Source: Pseudodesulfovibrio sediminis
Lineage (GTDB): Bacteria; Desulfobacterota; Desulfovibrionia; Desulfovibrionales; Desulfovibrionaceae
Assembly (NCBI RefSeq): GCF_020886695.1
Contig: NZ_AP024485.1
Coordinates: 3,043,001 to 3,107,000 of the forward strand
DNA length: 64,000 nucleotides
Reading direction: 5' to 3'
Positions 1 to 9,537 of the stretch are shown here, in pieces (the stretch's first letter is position 1; every line of letters starts with the position of its first letter). A program made the translations under genes and the position numbers. The notes under the pieces were generated by a model. The model searched no databases. It saw only the letters and a list, made by a program, of their open reading frames with translations, and was not told where the DNA came from.

Positions 1-64
1 TCAATATGTTCCATCTAGGAAAAGAACATTATCCGGGGATACTTCCCCACTTGGGAGGGCCTAC

Positions 65-2209
65 TTGGGAGACAACGCACGTCGCTTTCGCGTTCTGGCC
101 GTGGACCATGACGAGGACATGCTTACCCTGTACAGGGATATTCTCTGTTTTGAGAGCGAGGAACCCTCTGTGCTCAAGGCGCTCTTTGACGAGGACATCC
201 GGCTCCCGTCCAGAGAAGAGATCAACGAAGACGCAGGACGACCTGTGTTCGAGGTCGTGCCTGCCACCAGCAGGAGTCAGGGCGCCAAGGTCATGCGTCA
301 GGCCATTGAGCTGGATCAGCCCTTTACCATAGCGCTTATCGACCTGGATCTATCCGATAAAGAAAATGCAGAGGCCGGGCTGGAACTGGCTGCGGATATT
401 CGGTCTCTGGACCCGCATATCGAGATCGTGCTCGTGTCCGGACAGCATGACATCCCGCTCAAGACAATCAACAAGCGCGTCCCGCCGCCCGAGAAACTGC
501 TGTTCATACAAAAGCCGTTTCGTTCTCCCGAATTGAAGCAGCTCGCCACATCCCTGTGCTCAAAATGGAATGCGGAAAACCGACTGCGCGATCTGAACGA
601 GACCTTGACCTCCAAAGTCGCGGCCCGTACCTCCGACCTCAATGCGGCCAACCGGCGGCTCCGTCTGGATATTTCCAAACGCGCTGCCGTGCTTCGGGAG
701 CTTCAGGCCAGTGAACAGCGGTATCGTCTGTTGTTCGAGAAGGATATTACCGGCAACTTTGCCGCGGATCGGGGCGGACTCATTCTGGATTGCAATCAGG
801 CCTTTGCCAAGCTGTTCAATTTCTCCTCTCCACAGGAAGCCCTTGGCGAAAATATTTTCATCTTGTGGGACACCATGGGTGCCGATGAATCCCTGCGTGA
901 TCTGGTGTCGGGTTCCGGTCGTCTCTCCAACTGTGAAGTGGTCTTCAAGAAGGGGGCCATCAGAAGACATCTGCTCCTGAGTTGTGATTCCGTGATCAAC
1001 TCGGCAGGGGAAGTGGACGAGTTGCGCTGTTACCTCTTTGATATTTCCGAGCCGAAGCGGCTTGAGGATCAGCTCCGGCAATCCCAGAAGATGGAGGCGC
1101 TTGGTACACTGGCAGGAGGCATCGCGCATGATTTCAACAACATCCTTGGGGTCATTCTGGGGTATTCCGAGATTATTGAGGCCAGCGCCGAGCCTGATTC
1201 CGGGTTGGACAGGCGCATCAAGGAAGTTGCGCGTGCAGGCAGACGCGCCCGGGACCTCGTGACCCAGATTCTGAATTTCTCCCGTCAGGGACCTCAGGAG
1301 CGGCACGCCATGACGCTTACTCCGCTCATCAAGGAGGCCCTCAAGCTTCTGCGGTCGTCCGTGCCTTCCAATGTGGAGATCATCTCTCGTATGGAGACCG
1401 ATTTTGATCATGTCATGGCCGACCCCACCCAGATGCACCAGATCATGCTCAATCTCTGCGGCAATGCTTCTCAGGCCATGCAGGAGACCGGTGGCACATT
1501 GACCGTGACCCTGGCCGACGTGCAGAATGCCGATCCGGTCACGCCCCCCAGTGATCTGGGCAAGCCCGAGCGGTTTGTGCGGCTGACGGTGTCGGATACC
1601 GGTCCCGGTATTGATCCTGATGTGGTGGGACGTATTTTCGATCCGTTTTTCACCACCAAGAAGCAGGGCGAAGGCACGGGTATGGGCCTGGCCATGGTGC
1701 ATGGCATCGTAAAACGCCATGATGGCTATCTCGAATTGGAGAACGTTCCGGGCGAGGGTGCCGCTTTTCATGTCTTCCTGCCCAAGAGCTCCGAGATTGA
1801 ACGGACGGAAACCGACATCCCCGCAGATCTGGTCTTTCGTGAAGGACGGATTCTGTTCGTGGATGACGAGAAGCCGCTCACGGATATCGGGCGCGAGATG
1901 CTCGAATCCTGCGGGTTCGATGTGGTCACTCGCACCTCATCCATCGAGGCGCTGGAAGCCTTCAAGTTCAAACCCAATGATTTCGACCTGATCATCACCG
2001 ACCAGACCATGCCCAACATGACAGGTATGGAGTTTGCGAGGGAAGTGCTCAAACTGCGGCCTGGTCTGCCGATCATTCTGTGTACCGGGTTTTCTGACGC
2101 GGTGTCCTATGATCGGTTGCGGGATATCGGCATTGGCGATTTCATTATGAAGCCGATGCTGAAACAGGATCTTATGGCGTCTATCAGCCGGTTGTTAGCC
2201 AAGGTTTAG
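65..2209 (+). CDS. hybrid sensor histidine kinase with N- and C-terminal receiver domains
   Basis: A 714-residue soluble signalling protein. Residues about 8-155 form a receiver-like domain (IALIDLDL, and LFIQKPF for the conserved Lys). A short coiled stretch follows, then a PAS-like domain (about 217-330), a HisKA domain with phospho-acceptor His near 355 (GGIAHDFNNILG), an HATPase_c domain (DTGPGID, GTGMGLAMVHG) and a second receiver (about 590-712, ILFVDDEK, IITDQTMP). No membrane segment is seen, so it should act in the cytoplasm. The start is TTG at 65, chosen because GGGAGGG lies 5 nt upstream. No output domain is fused and no cognate regulator is adjacent, so the target is unknown. Confidence 0.9.
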   Translation: MGDNARRFRVLAVDHDEDMLTLYRDILCFESEEPSVLKALFDEDIRLPSREEINEDAGRPVFEVVPATSRSQGAKVMRQAIELDQPFTIALIDLDLSDKENAEAGLELAADIRSLDPHIEIVLVSGQHDIPLKTINKRVPPPEKLLFIQKPFRSPELKQLATSLCSKWNAENRLRDLNETLTSKVAARTSDLNAANRRLRLDISKRAAVLRELQASEQRYRLLFEKDITGNFAADRGGLILDCNQAFAKLFNFSSPQEALGENIFILWDTMGADESLRDLVSGSGRLSNCEVVFKKGAIRRHLLLSCDSVINSAGEVDELRCYLFDISEPKRLEDQLRQSQKMEALGTLAGGIAHDFNNILGVILGYSEIIEASAEPDSGLDRRIKEVARAGRRARDLVTQILNFSRQGPQERHAMTLTPLIKEALKLLRSSVPSNVEIISRMETDFDHVMADPTQMHQIMLNLCGNASQAMQETGGTLTVTLADVQNADPVTPPSDLGKPERFVRLTVSDTGPGIDPDVVGRIFDPFFTTKKQGEGTGMGLAMVHGIVKRHDGYLELENVPGEGAAFHVFLPKSSEIERTETDIPADLVFREGRILFVDDEKPLTDIGREMLESCGFDVVTRTSSIEALEAFKFKPNDFDLIITDQTMPNMTGMEFAREVLKLRPGLPIILCTGFSDAVSYDRLRDIGIGDFIMKPMLKQDLMASISRLLAKV

Positions 2210-2260
2210 TATGGGTGGCCTGCGCGGCCGGCTATGAAGAATGAGAGGCACGCATCTGCG

Positions 2261-2585
2261 GTGCGAGAGCCTCTCTTGGGTGCGTGCCGCACCCAAATTG
2301 TTCCAGCCCTTCGCGGGCGGCGGTCTCTTTTTGAGGAGCAAAAAGAGACGCAAAAAGCTCCTTGCACTATCTTGCCCGCCCGGGGTTTGACGGCAAGAAG
2401 CTGATCAACTCGGGACGGCTCCATGCCGGAATAATCAAAGGATGCCCCCTCCGTAACCCGCCGGGGTGAGTTCGTGCATTCGTATTGCCTTACCGGAGCC
2501 GCCGTCCTTTCGTTGTCAGCTTCTAGGCCTTGCAAACAGGGCTAAGCTAGGGCGACTTGAGTAGATTACAGGCGAGATCCAAGGC
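2261..2585 (+). repeat. dispersed repeat block A, copy 1
   Basis: This block recurs as a direct repeat at 2909-3262. Long stretches are near-identical, including the segment with TTTTTGAGGAGCAAAAAGAG and the segment reading into CGGGACGGCTCCAT. It contains small inverted repeats such as GGCACGC...GCGTGCC. Minus-strand ORFs inside it give the same peptide in both copies, but only because the DNA is repeated. The whole interval 2210-3739 holds no gene I can support, only these repeat blocks and a terminator near 3505-3546. Confidence 0.8.
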
Positions 2586-2683
2586 TGCCCAATAAGTTGT
2601 CGATAGCCTAAAATCTACGCCTCGCATACCAAAAGTGCATCTCCTTCAACGACGAGTAATCGGAAGCGAATCTTAGAGCCTGT

Positions 2684-2905
2684 CTCGGGCGACGCAACGG
2701 AGCCCGACCGAGTTTGCGTCGCAGACATCCTGTCGGGCAGTGCAGTCGCCTACAGGCTCTTGGGTGCGCTTCCTCGCTCACACACAAAAAAGCGTTTTTT
2801 GCCTCCTTTTTGCCGCTTCGCAAAAAGCAGGTCGCCGTAAAGGCGAAATCTTTTGAATAAATTTGGATTGAACTCTCACCGCGTAGCGCGCAAATCCTTG
2901 AGATT
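2684..2905 (+). repeat. dispersed repeat block B, copy 1 (internally deleted)
   Basis: It runs from GCCTGTCTCGGGCGACGCA to CCGCGTAGCGCGCAAATC. The same sequence occurs in reverse orientation at 51990-52300. Compared with that copy, this one lacks about 100 bp (the part matching 3274-3405) between the GGTCGCCGTAAAGGCG motif and the A/T-rich end. It contains several potential hairpins and no convincing ORF. Confidence 0.75.
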
Positions 2906-2908
2906 AAA

Positions 2909-3262
2909 AGGCACGCACCTGCGGTGCGAGAGCCAGTTTTTGGGGCGTGCGCCCCAAAGCCCTTCCATGCCCTACGCGGGCGGCGGTCTCTTTTTGAGGA
3001 GCAAAAAGAGACGCAAAAAACTCCTTGCACTATCTTGCCCGCCCGGGGTTTGACGGCAAGAAGCTGATCAACTCGGGACGGCTCCATACCGGGAAAAGTA
3101 CTGGGAAGGTCTCTCCGTTACCCGCCAGGTTGAGCTGGTGCATTCATATCTCCTTACCGGAGCCGCCGTCCCTTCGTTATCAGCTTCTAAGCCTTGTAAA
3201 CAGGGCTAAGCTAGGGCGAATTGAGCAGACTGCATTCGGTACCCAACGCTGCCCACTAGGTC
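2909..3262 (+). repeat. dispersed repeat block A, copy 2
   Basis: Second copy of the block at 2261-2585, in the same orientation about 650 bp away. The core around GAGGAGCAAAAAGAGACGCA and the downstream GGAGCCGCCGTC...CAGGGCTAAGCTAGGGCGA portion are clearly alignable with scattered substitutions, which implies an older duplication rather than a recent one. Confidence 0.8.
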
Positions 3263-3273
3263 GCCGTAAAGGT

Positions 3274-3405
3274 GACAAATCCGCAGGACAGCAGATTTGG
3301 ACGTCGGTTCCTGCCGACGCCCCGAAGGGGTGAGCCCCAGGCCGGGGCGAATCACAATTTTTGAATACATTTCGATTGAACTAATACCGCGTAGCGCGCA
3401 ATCAT
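3274..3405 (+). repeat. dispersed repeat block C
   Basis: It starts with GGTCGCCGTAAAGGTGACAA and ends CCGCGTAGCGCGCAATC. It matches, inverted, the half of 51990-52300 that is missing from the block B copy at 2684-2905. It contains tandem hairpins (AATCCGCAGGACAGCAGATT; GACGTCGG...CCGACGCC; CCCCGAAGGGG). No coding potential is apparent. Confidence 0.7.
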
Positions 3406-3504
3406 GAAGAGCACAGAAAAGCCCCATCCCCTTTCAAAAAATGAATGAAAAGGGAACAATTATACGCATTGATATTGCCTGAAAAAAGAAAGAGCGAACG
3501 CCCT

Positions 3505-3546
3505 AAAAAATACAGCCCCGGTCCAAGAACAATTTCCTGGACCGGG
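3505..3546 (-). terminator. probable terminator for the ABC exporter gene
   Basis: Read on the minus strand, a perfect 8-bp stem (CCCGGTCC / GGACCGGG at 3517-3546) is followed a few bases later by a run of T (A-run 3505-3510 on the plus strand). It lies about 190 nt beyond the stop of the minus-strand gene at 3740, so the assignment is tentative. Confidence 0.5.
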
Positions 3547-3739
3547 CCTATGAGAGAGGGAGAGAGTCCCTATTGGGTAGAATAGTGCCTACATCCAAAA
3601 AAAACGGCTGTAAAGCGAAAAAGAAACACGAACAGGTCTTGTTTCGTGAATATAATTTCGCATTACAGACCAATGACCGTTGAGTGTGCTTTTTGGGCTT
3701 GTGTGGCGTCTAATGCACTGTTTGTCTTCAGTGCCGGAC

Positions 3740-6274
3740 TCAGTCTTCCTTTCCGTGGATAAGCATATGCAGGGCCCCCCTTTTCTCAAGGAGTTCCTCG
3801 TAGTTGCCCTGTTCGACCACGCGACCGGCCTTGAGCACCACGATCTTGTCGTAGTAGGGGAGCATGTCGAGTCTATGGATGACCGCCAGCACTGTGGACT
3901 TGCCTTTCCAGTTGTTGGTCAGGATATTCTGCACACGTCCCTGCGACTTGTTGTCCAGTGCGGCCGTGGCTTCGTCCAGAATGAGAATGGGCGGCGTCTT
4001 GAGAAAGGTCCGTGCCAGGGCGACTTTCTGTCGTTGACCACCGGAGAGGCGGTCGCCCATGGAGCCGACCTGAAAGTTGAGTCCCATTTCGGCCACGGGT
4101 TCCAGCGCACCCTGCATGATCAACGCCTGCATGATGCGGTGGTTGATCTCGTCTTCTGTTCCTTCGACGCCGGTGCGCACGCGTCCGAACAGGATGTTGT
4201 CCTGAATATTCAATGAATCGATATACTCGTCATTGGTGAAGAAACTGAATGCCCCTGGATAATCGGACGTCACGCCTTCCATGAATTCCCGACGAGAGCG
4301 AACGACCCTGTTGGCGAAACCCTTGTCCAGTTCGGCCTGCTTGTGCACGCCGGGGGTATACGCCAGCGCGAGTTTGAAAATGAGGCTGGTTTCCTTTTCG
4401 GAGAGCGGTTCGCCGGAATCGAGTCGGTTGGCGACTTTCTGGTATTCGGTGTATTCGGCTTCCGGAATAGGGCAGTTGGTGAAGTCCTCGTGTTCCGGTT
4501 CCGGTCCCAGTTCATCCGTGACCACGCGGGCCAGGGTCTCACCGAGCACCTGAAGATGTGCCATCAATCCGTGATTCTCCACGAATTCCATGAAACGGGG
4601 GTGCTCGTGCAGGTGTTCCTGGTCGAATCGACCATCCGAAGCCGCGCCAAAGGCGATGTTTTCAGCAACGGTCATGTACCGGCTGTATTTGTCCATGTCG
4701 AAAAATTCGATGTACTCGGCGACATCGGCATACATGCCGTCCTGTCCTTCCTGGAATTCCTGTCGTGAAGCGAGGATGGCATCCTTGAGTGACGCATAGT
4801 TGGTTGCCTCGTCACAGAGCCTGGAGCGCAGGGCAAAGGCGAGTACGTCTGTGAACAGGCCTACCTGCTGGGTGATCTTGATGAGGTCGTCAAGTGAGGG
4901 CTCTTCGCCGCTGTTGCCGCATGCCCCGCCCTGCATGCTCAGGGATTTGCAGGAGTAGAGCAGGTTCTCTTTCACTGTGCCGTCAAAGATGAAGGGATGC
5001 TGGGCCACCATGCCGAGGTTGTAGGAGATGTCCTGCTTGGTCAGCTCCGAGACTTCTCGGCCGCCCACCAGGACATTGCCGCCGGTATACTTGTAGAGTT
5101 GGGCCACGCAGAGCGCCAGTGTGGACTTGCCGGACCCGGAAAAGCCCACCAGAGCCACATGCTCGCCGCCCTTGATCTTCAGGGACACATTGTCAAGCAG
5201 TCGAATGTTGCCGCCCACCACGAATGAGAGGTTGCGGATCTCGATGTCGTTGTCCAGCGCGTAGGGTTCGCGTCCTTCCGCCACCTGTTTGAATTCGGGA
5301 TTGTGATCAAAGGCGCGCATGATCTGTTCGTAGCGCACCGAGCTGTCCTGATAGACCTGCCAGAACTCCATGAGTTCCTTCCACGGGTCATAGAGTTTTT
5401 CGTACGCTGTCAGGAAGGCCACGATGGCACCCACGTCAAAATGTCCCTGAATGGCGTAGTAACCGCCTATGAGAAAGAGGACGAACGGTCCGAGGCTCAT
5501 GAAGAAGTTGTTCACGAACTTGATGCCGAATTTGATGCCGTTTTGTGTGACAGTGGCTTTGTACAGCTTTTCCAGCACTTCGGAGAAACGCCCTTTCTCA
5601 AGGGGAATGGATGCGTTCGAGTGTACTTCGTGCACGCCTGAAACGGCTTCACCGACCAGGCCGGACATGGCCTGTGTGTGGTGGATGCGGCTGCGATTCG
5701 CCCTGCGGAAATGTTTTTGGATGCGAGGCAGGATGAGGAGTTCGATGGGATAAATGGAAATGGAGATCAACCCGATGGTGGGGTTGAGGTGGATCATGTA
5801 TCCGGCCATGGCCAGGAAGGTGAGCACGTTGACGGCCGGGACGGCCACGGCCTGCCCGATGAACGTGGCTACCGGGATGAACTCGGTGATGAGATAGGAA
5901 ATGACATTACCGGGTGATGTGCGGCGATAAAACTGAATCGGGAGAGAGAGCAGGTGCTCATAGAGCCGTTCGCGGACCACTTTGAGGGTCTTCTCGCCGA
6001 TATAGACCTGCATGAGATTGATGCAGTATTTCAGGATTCCGGCCAGGGTCACCGCGCCGATATACAGTGCGCAGTATCGCCACAGGGCCGGGAGGTCCTT
6101 CATGCCGATGGCTTCGTTGATAATCCGTTTCTGCATCTCCAGAGGGAGAACGCGCATGGCAACGGTGACGACGATTATTCCGACTATCGTAATCTGCAGA
6201 GAGAGGTTCTTGTAGAGAACCCACGAGTAGAGGGAGGTTTTTGTAATGCGTTTTTGTTCGTTGGGATGCGGCAT
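3740..6274 (-). CDS. ABC exporter (membrane domain fused to ATPase) with a large insert in the ATPase domain
   Basis: An 844-residue MsbA-type half-transporter fusion. An N-terminal six-helix-type membrane region (about 1-330) precedes an ABC ATPase domain. Walker A (GFSGSGKST) is near residue 378, the Q-loop (MVAQHPFIF) near 425, the signature LSGGQRQ near 741 and Walker B ILILDEATAALD near 760. In ordinary exporters Walker A and signature are about 100 residues apart; here they are about 360. The extra ~250 residues contain two further Q-loop-like phrases (VAENIAFG, IQDNILFG) and acidic helical sequence. All catalytic motifs are present, so this is not an obvious pseudogene. Substrate is unknown, and it is transcribed alone. 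Confidence 0.85.
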   Translation of the reverse strand: MPHPNEQKRITKTSLYSWVLYKNLSLQITIVGIIVVTVAMRVLPLEMQKRIINEAIGMKDLPALWRYCALYIGAVTLAGILKYCINLMQVYIGEKTLKVVRERLYEHLLSLPIQFYRRTSPGNVISYLITEFIPVATFIGQAVAVPAVNVLTFLAMAGYMIHLNPTIGLISISIYPIELLILPRIQKHFRRANRSRIHHTQAMSGLVGEAVSGVHEVHSNASIPLEKGRFSEVLEKLYKATVTQNGIKFGIKFVNNFFMSLGPFVLFLIGGYYAIQGHFDVGAIVAFLTAYEKLYDPWKELMEFWQVYQDSSVRYEQIMRAFDHNPEFKQVAEGREPYALDNDIEIRNLSFVVGGNIRLLDNVSLKIKGGEHVALVGFSGSGKSTLALCVAQLYKYTGGNVLVGGREVSELTKQDISYNLGMVAQHPFIFDGTVKENLLYSCKSLSMQGGACGNSGEEPSLDDLIKITQQVGLFTDVLAFALRSRLCDEATNYASLKDAILASRQEFQEGQDGMYADVAEYIEFFDMDKYSRYMTVAENIAFGAASDGRFDQEHLHEHPRFMEFVENHGLMAHLQVLGETLARVVTDELGPEPEHEDFTNCPIPEAEYTEYQKVANRLDSGEPLSEKETSLIFKLALAYTPGVHKQAELDKGFANRVVRSRREFMEGVTSDYPGAFSFFTNDEYIDSLNIQDNILFGRVRTGVEGTEDEINHRIMQALIMQGALEPVAEMGLNFQVGSMGDRLSGGQRQKVALARTFLKTPPILILDEATAALDNKSQGRVQNILTNNWKGKSTVLAVIHRLDMLPYYDKIVVLKAGRVVEQGNYEELLEKRGALHMLIHGKED

Positions 6275-6442
6275 GGAGGACCCTTTGGTTTCGTGCTTAA
6301 TACCGCTTCCCTATAAACGTATTGATCGATTATTCCAAGTAGAATCATTAATTTGGCTCTTCCAAATAGTGGACATTTACACCGTCTTTATGTTCAAGAT
6401 GAATGTGGTGTGCAGTGGTTCACACCGGATATAGGTACCGAT

Positions 6443-9031
6443 ATGAAAGTTTCCATTCGCATAAAATTCTTTGTTGTGCTCCTGGCCTTCAGCCTGGGGC
6501 CCATATTCATTACGCGTGGGCTCATGAGCAGAGTGTCAGAGGATGCTATCACAAACATGAGTGAGCAGACGCGTAAGGAACTGCTTCATATTGTGTCTGC
6601 CGAACTGGAGCAGAACGCCGTTTCCCTGCTTCTCCTTTTGGAGCGTGGGGGGCAGGTCATGACTCTGGCTGTACGAAATCTGGCCAAGGAGACGGGATAT
6701 GCCTTGAGCCAGGAGCAACCTGAGTTCGGCGTTTTGCCTTATTTTACCATTGATTTTGCCGACCCTGACTATGAGCCTCCGGATGCAGAGAAAAATATTA
6801 AGTATTTCAAGCTGTCCAGGGGAGGCACGCATCGTCCCATAAAGATCAGCCTTGATCACCCTACCGCCTATATTGCTCCCGGGGTGTCGCAGAAAGCTGT
6901 GACAAAGGATCTCTATATGCTGCAACGCATGGAAGAGATGTTCAGGAGCGTGTATGGTGAATTGCCTGACCGCCCGTTTTGGCTCAATGTCGGGTTGGAG
7001 TCCGGTGTACTCATGACCTACCCCGGTCATGGAAACTTTCCGCATATGTATGATCAGCGGACCCAGGATTGGTACAAGAAAGCTTTCTGGGTTGACGGGA
7101 GCTGGGTCGCTCAGGTGAATCCCATTACCCGGACCACTGTGTCCACTGTCTCTTATGCGATTCGTGACCCAAAGGGCGGATTCCTGGGGGCAGCCTCCCT
7201 TGATGTCCCTGTCCATGCCATGTTGCCTGAAGATCAACTGGAGGAACAATGGCAGGGGAAAATCAAGACCGTCATGGTGTATCGTGATCCTGACGGCGAT
7301 GCAGACGGCAAGGGCTTGCCCATATTGGCTCAGCAGGAGTCGAAGACCAATGGTCGTCATCACTGGATGTCCGGCGTGGAGCAGGAGTGGCTCACCTTTG
7401 ATGATCCCGTCGGCTATGAGGTGTTGCTCAAGGCCATGGACATGCAGTCGTCCGGTGTGGTCGAGCTGACGTACAAGGGGGAGGATTCGGTTTGCGCTTT
7501 TGCATCCAATGATGTGTATTCATTTCTTCTTATCGCTCCAAAGACCGTCGTGCTTCGATTGCCCAATGATGTCGCTGATACCATGAATAGCGTCTTTGCC
7601 CAGGTGCGGAGCCTTTCCTTGATTGTTTCGGGCGTCATGTTCCTCGTTACCGGTCTCATCGCCTGGTTCGGTTCCCGGGCAATCACACAGCCGCTGCTTT
7701 CGATGACTCGTGTGGCTCGGAAGTTGGCCGGGGGTGACTTCTCTGCCCGTATTGCACAGAAAACGGGCGATGAACGCGATGACCTTATCGAGTCGTTCAA
7801 CGAAATGGGGCCTCAGCTCGAAAAACTCATGCAGTTTCAGAAGGACATGGAGCTGGCCAAGGAAGTGCAACGGCTGCTCCTGCCACACTCGGAACCTTGT
7901 CTGGCTGGATACGATCTTTCCGGTGGTATTGCCTACTGCGATCAGACCGGGGGCGATTATTACGATTTCGTCGATGCTCTCAACGAAACAGGCAAGGGGC
8001 TGGGGGTCGTCCTCGGCGACGTGTCCGGTCACGGTGTCCCCTCGGCGCTGGTGATGGCTGCGGCCAGAGGACAGCTGCATACTTTGGCCAATGTGTCGCT
8101 GGCTCCGCATGAGCGCATGCAGTCCATCAACGAAGTGCTCAGCCGGGATCTGTTCGGGACAGGGCGTTTCCTGACCATGTTTTATCTGCGGCTCAGGGAG
8201 AATGACCCCAATGTGAAATGGGTGCGGGCAGGGCACGATCCAGCCGTTCGTTTCAACCCGGCCACCGGGGAATTTGGTGAGCTCAAAGGAGAAGGGCTTC
8301 CCCTTGGGGTCATGGAAGAGTATGAATATCAGTCTTATGAGACGACACTGGCCGATGGTGAGGTGCTGGTGGTTGCCACGGACGGCGTCTGGGAAGCCCG
8401 GAACAAAGAGGGCCAGATGTTTGGCAAGGAGAGAATGCTTGCCATTGTCAGGGAGAATGCACATAAAAGTGCTGAGACTATTCGTCTTGCAATAATGGAC
8501 GCCGTGAACGACTATCACGGCGGCAACCAGGAAGACGACATCGCCGTGGTGGTAATAAAAACAGCAGAGAATCGGCAGATCATGAAGCGCGAAAGTATTT
8601 CTTTCAGGATGACCAACAAGGACAATTGCTTTAAGTGCTTCCAGCCCAAGGTGGAAGAGTTCGGCAACGCGCATGGCCTGCATCCGAAGATCGTCTTTCA
8701 TCTCACGCTGGTTCTGGATGAACTCATCACCAATATCATCTCGTACGGGTATGCGGATTTTGATGAGCATCCCATTGATGTATCCATTTCCATTGACGGG
8801 GATATCCTGACCATTCAGGTGGAAGACGATTCAACGCCTTTCAATATCCTTGATGCGCCCCCCCCGGAACTGGACGTGCCGCTTGAAGAGCGGGGCAAGC
8901 CTGTTGGAGGCATGGGCATTCATCTGGTCAAGAATATGGTGCATCACATCGACTACAAGCGGGAAGGCGGCAAGAACGTCCTGACCCTGTCCAAAAATAT
9001 CAGCAAAACGCATTGCCCCCTGAAGGGGTAA
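6443..9031 (+). CDS. Cache-HAMP-PP2C (SpoIIE/RsbU-type) phosphatase with C-terminal RsbW-like HATPase domain
   Basis: 862 residues. A membrane segment at about 8-28 is followed by a long periplasmic Cache-type sensor, a second membrane helix (about 380-402), HAMP (about 405-460), a PP2C/SpoIIE phosphatase domain (from about 490; GGDYYDF, LGDVSGHG, DGVWEARN) and a serine-kinase-like HATPase domain (from about 725; LVLDELITNIISYGY, GGMGIHLVKNMV). In partner-switching systems the PP2C domain dephosphorylates, and an RsbW-like kinase phosphorylates, a STAS protein. A STAS gene follows 19 nt later. An in-frame start at 6353 exists, but the ATG at 6443 begins directly before the hydrophobic segment and is preferred. 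Confidence 0.88.
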   Translation: MKVSIRIKFFVVLLAFSLGPIFITRGLMSRVSEDAITNMSEQTRKELLHIVSAELEQNAVSLLLLLERGGQVMTLAVRNLAKETGYALSQEQPEFGVLPYFTIDFADPDYEPPDAEKNIKYFKLSRGGTHRPIKISLDHPTAYIAPGVSQKAVTKDLYMLQRMEEMFRSVYGELPDRPFWLNVGLESGVLMTYPGHGNFPHMYDQRTQDWYKKAFWVDGSWVAQVNPITRTTVSTVSYAIRDPKGGFLGAASLDVPVHAMLPEDQLEEQWQGKIKTVMVYRDPDGDADGKGLPILAQQESKTNGRHHWMSGVEQEWLTFDDPVGYEVLLKAMDMQSSGVVELTYKGEDSVCAFASNDVYSFLLIAPKTVVLRLPNDVADTMNSVFAQVRSLSLIVSGVMFLVTGLIAWFGSRAITQPLLSMTRVARKLAGGDFSARIAQKTGDERDDLIESFNEMGPQLEKLMQFQKDMELAKEVQRLLLPHSEPCLAGYDLSGGIAYCDQTGGDYYDFVDALNETGKGLGVVLGDVSGHGVPSALVMAAARGQLHTLANVSLAPHERMQSINEVLSRDLFGTGRFLTMFYLRLRENDPNVKWVRAGHDPAVRFNPATGEFGELKGEGLPLGVMEEYEYQSYETTLADGEVLVVATDGVWEARNKEGQMFGKERMLAIVRENAHKSAETIRLAIMDAVNDYHGGNQEDDIAVVVIKTAENRQIMKRESISFRMTNKDNCFKCFQPKVEEFGNAHGLHPKIVFHLTLVLDELITNIISYGYADFDEHPIDVSISIDGDILTIQVEDDSTPFNILDAPPPELDVPLEERGKPVGGMGIHLVKNMVHHIDYKREGGKNVLTLSKNISKTHCPLKG

Positions 9032-9050
9032 ATTGCATACGGAGGCTCCA

Positions 9051-9383
9051 ATGGCACTGACTCAAGCAGCGGAAAACGGCATCACCATCCTTACCGTGGA
9101 TGGCAATCTCGACGGCGAAGGCACGCAGGCTCTGGAAGAGAAGGTTCTGGGTCTGCTCGAATCTGGTGAAACCAAAATCCTGTTCGATTTTTCAAGTCTT
9201 GATTATATCAACAGTTCGGGATTGCGTGTGCTGGTCCTTGCCTATCAGCGGCTGAAAAAGGCATCCGGCACGGTGGCCATTTGCGGCGTGAAGGATTATA
9301 TTCAGGAAGTGTTCGAAGTCTCGGGATACGACAAGATCTTCCCGCTGTATCCGGCACAGACGGATGCCATCGGCAAAATGTAG
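9051..9383 (+). CDS. STAS-domain anti-anti-sigma factor-like protein
   Basis: A 110-residue protein that is essentially one STAS domain. It has the typical phosphorylatable serine region (DYINSSGLRVLV, residues about 50-61) seen in SpoIIAA/RsbV-type antagonists. The ATG at 9051 is preceded by GGAGG at the right spacing. It sits 19 nt after the phosphatase/kinase gene and is followed by a terminator, so the two form a two-gene operon and very likely a partner-switch pair. No sigma factor or anti-sigma gene is nearby, so the output is unknown. Confidence 0.9.
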   Translation: MALTQAAENGITILTVDGNLDGEGTQALEEKVLGLLESGETKILFDFSSLDYINSSGLRVLVLAYQRLKKASGTVAICGVKDYIQEVFEVSGYDKIFPLYPAQTDAIGKM

Positions 9384-9408
9384 ACCGTACCGATACGACC
9401 GATTCTCC

Positions 9409-9440
9409 GGCCCTGCTCCTTATGAGCAGGGCCTTTTTTG
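9409..9440 (+). terminator. Rho-independent terminator after the STAS gene
   Basis: A 10-bp perfect stem (GGCCCTGCTC / GAGCAGGGCC) with a four-base loop runs straight into a T tract. Confidence 0.9.
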
Positions 9441-9537
9441 TTTTTCCTACTCCGACAGTCGAGCTTTGAATAAAATATTTGACCATGAGTAAAAAAGGTT
9501 GCATATCGTATGTCAGACTTCATACCGAGGAGGATCA

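Noticed and set aside
2206-3087. Minus-strand ORFs of 109 and 159 residues sharing the same peptide
   Set aside because: They lie inside repeat block A, have no ribosome sites, and their similarity follows from the repeated DNA.
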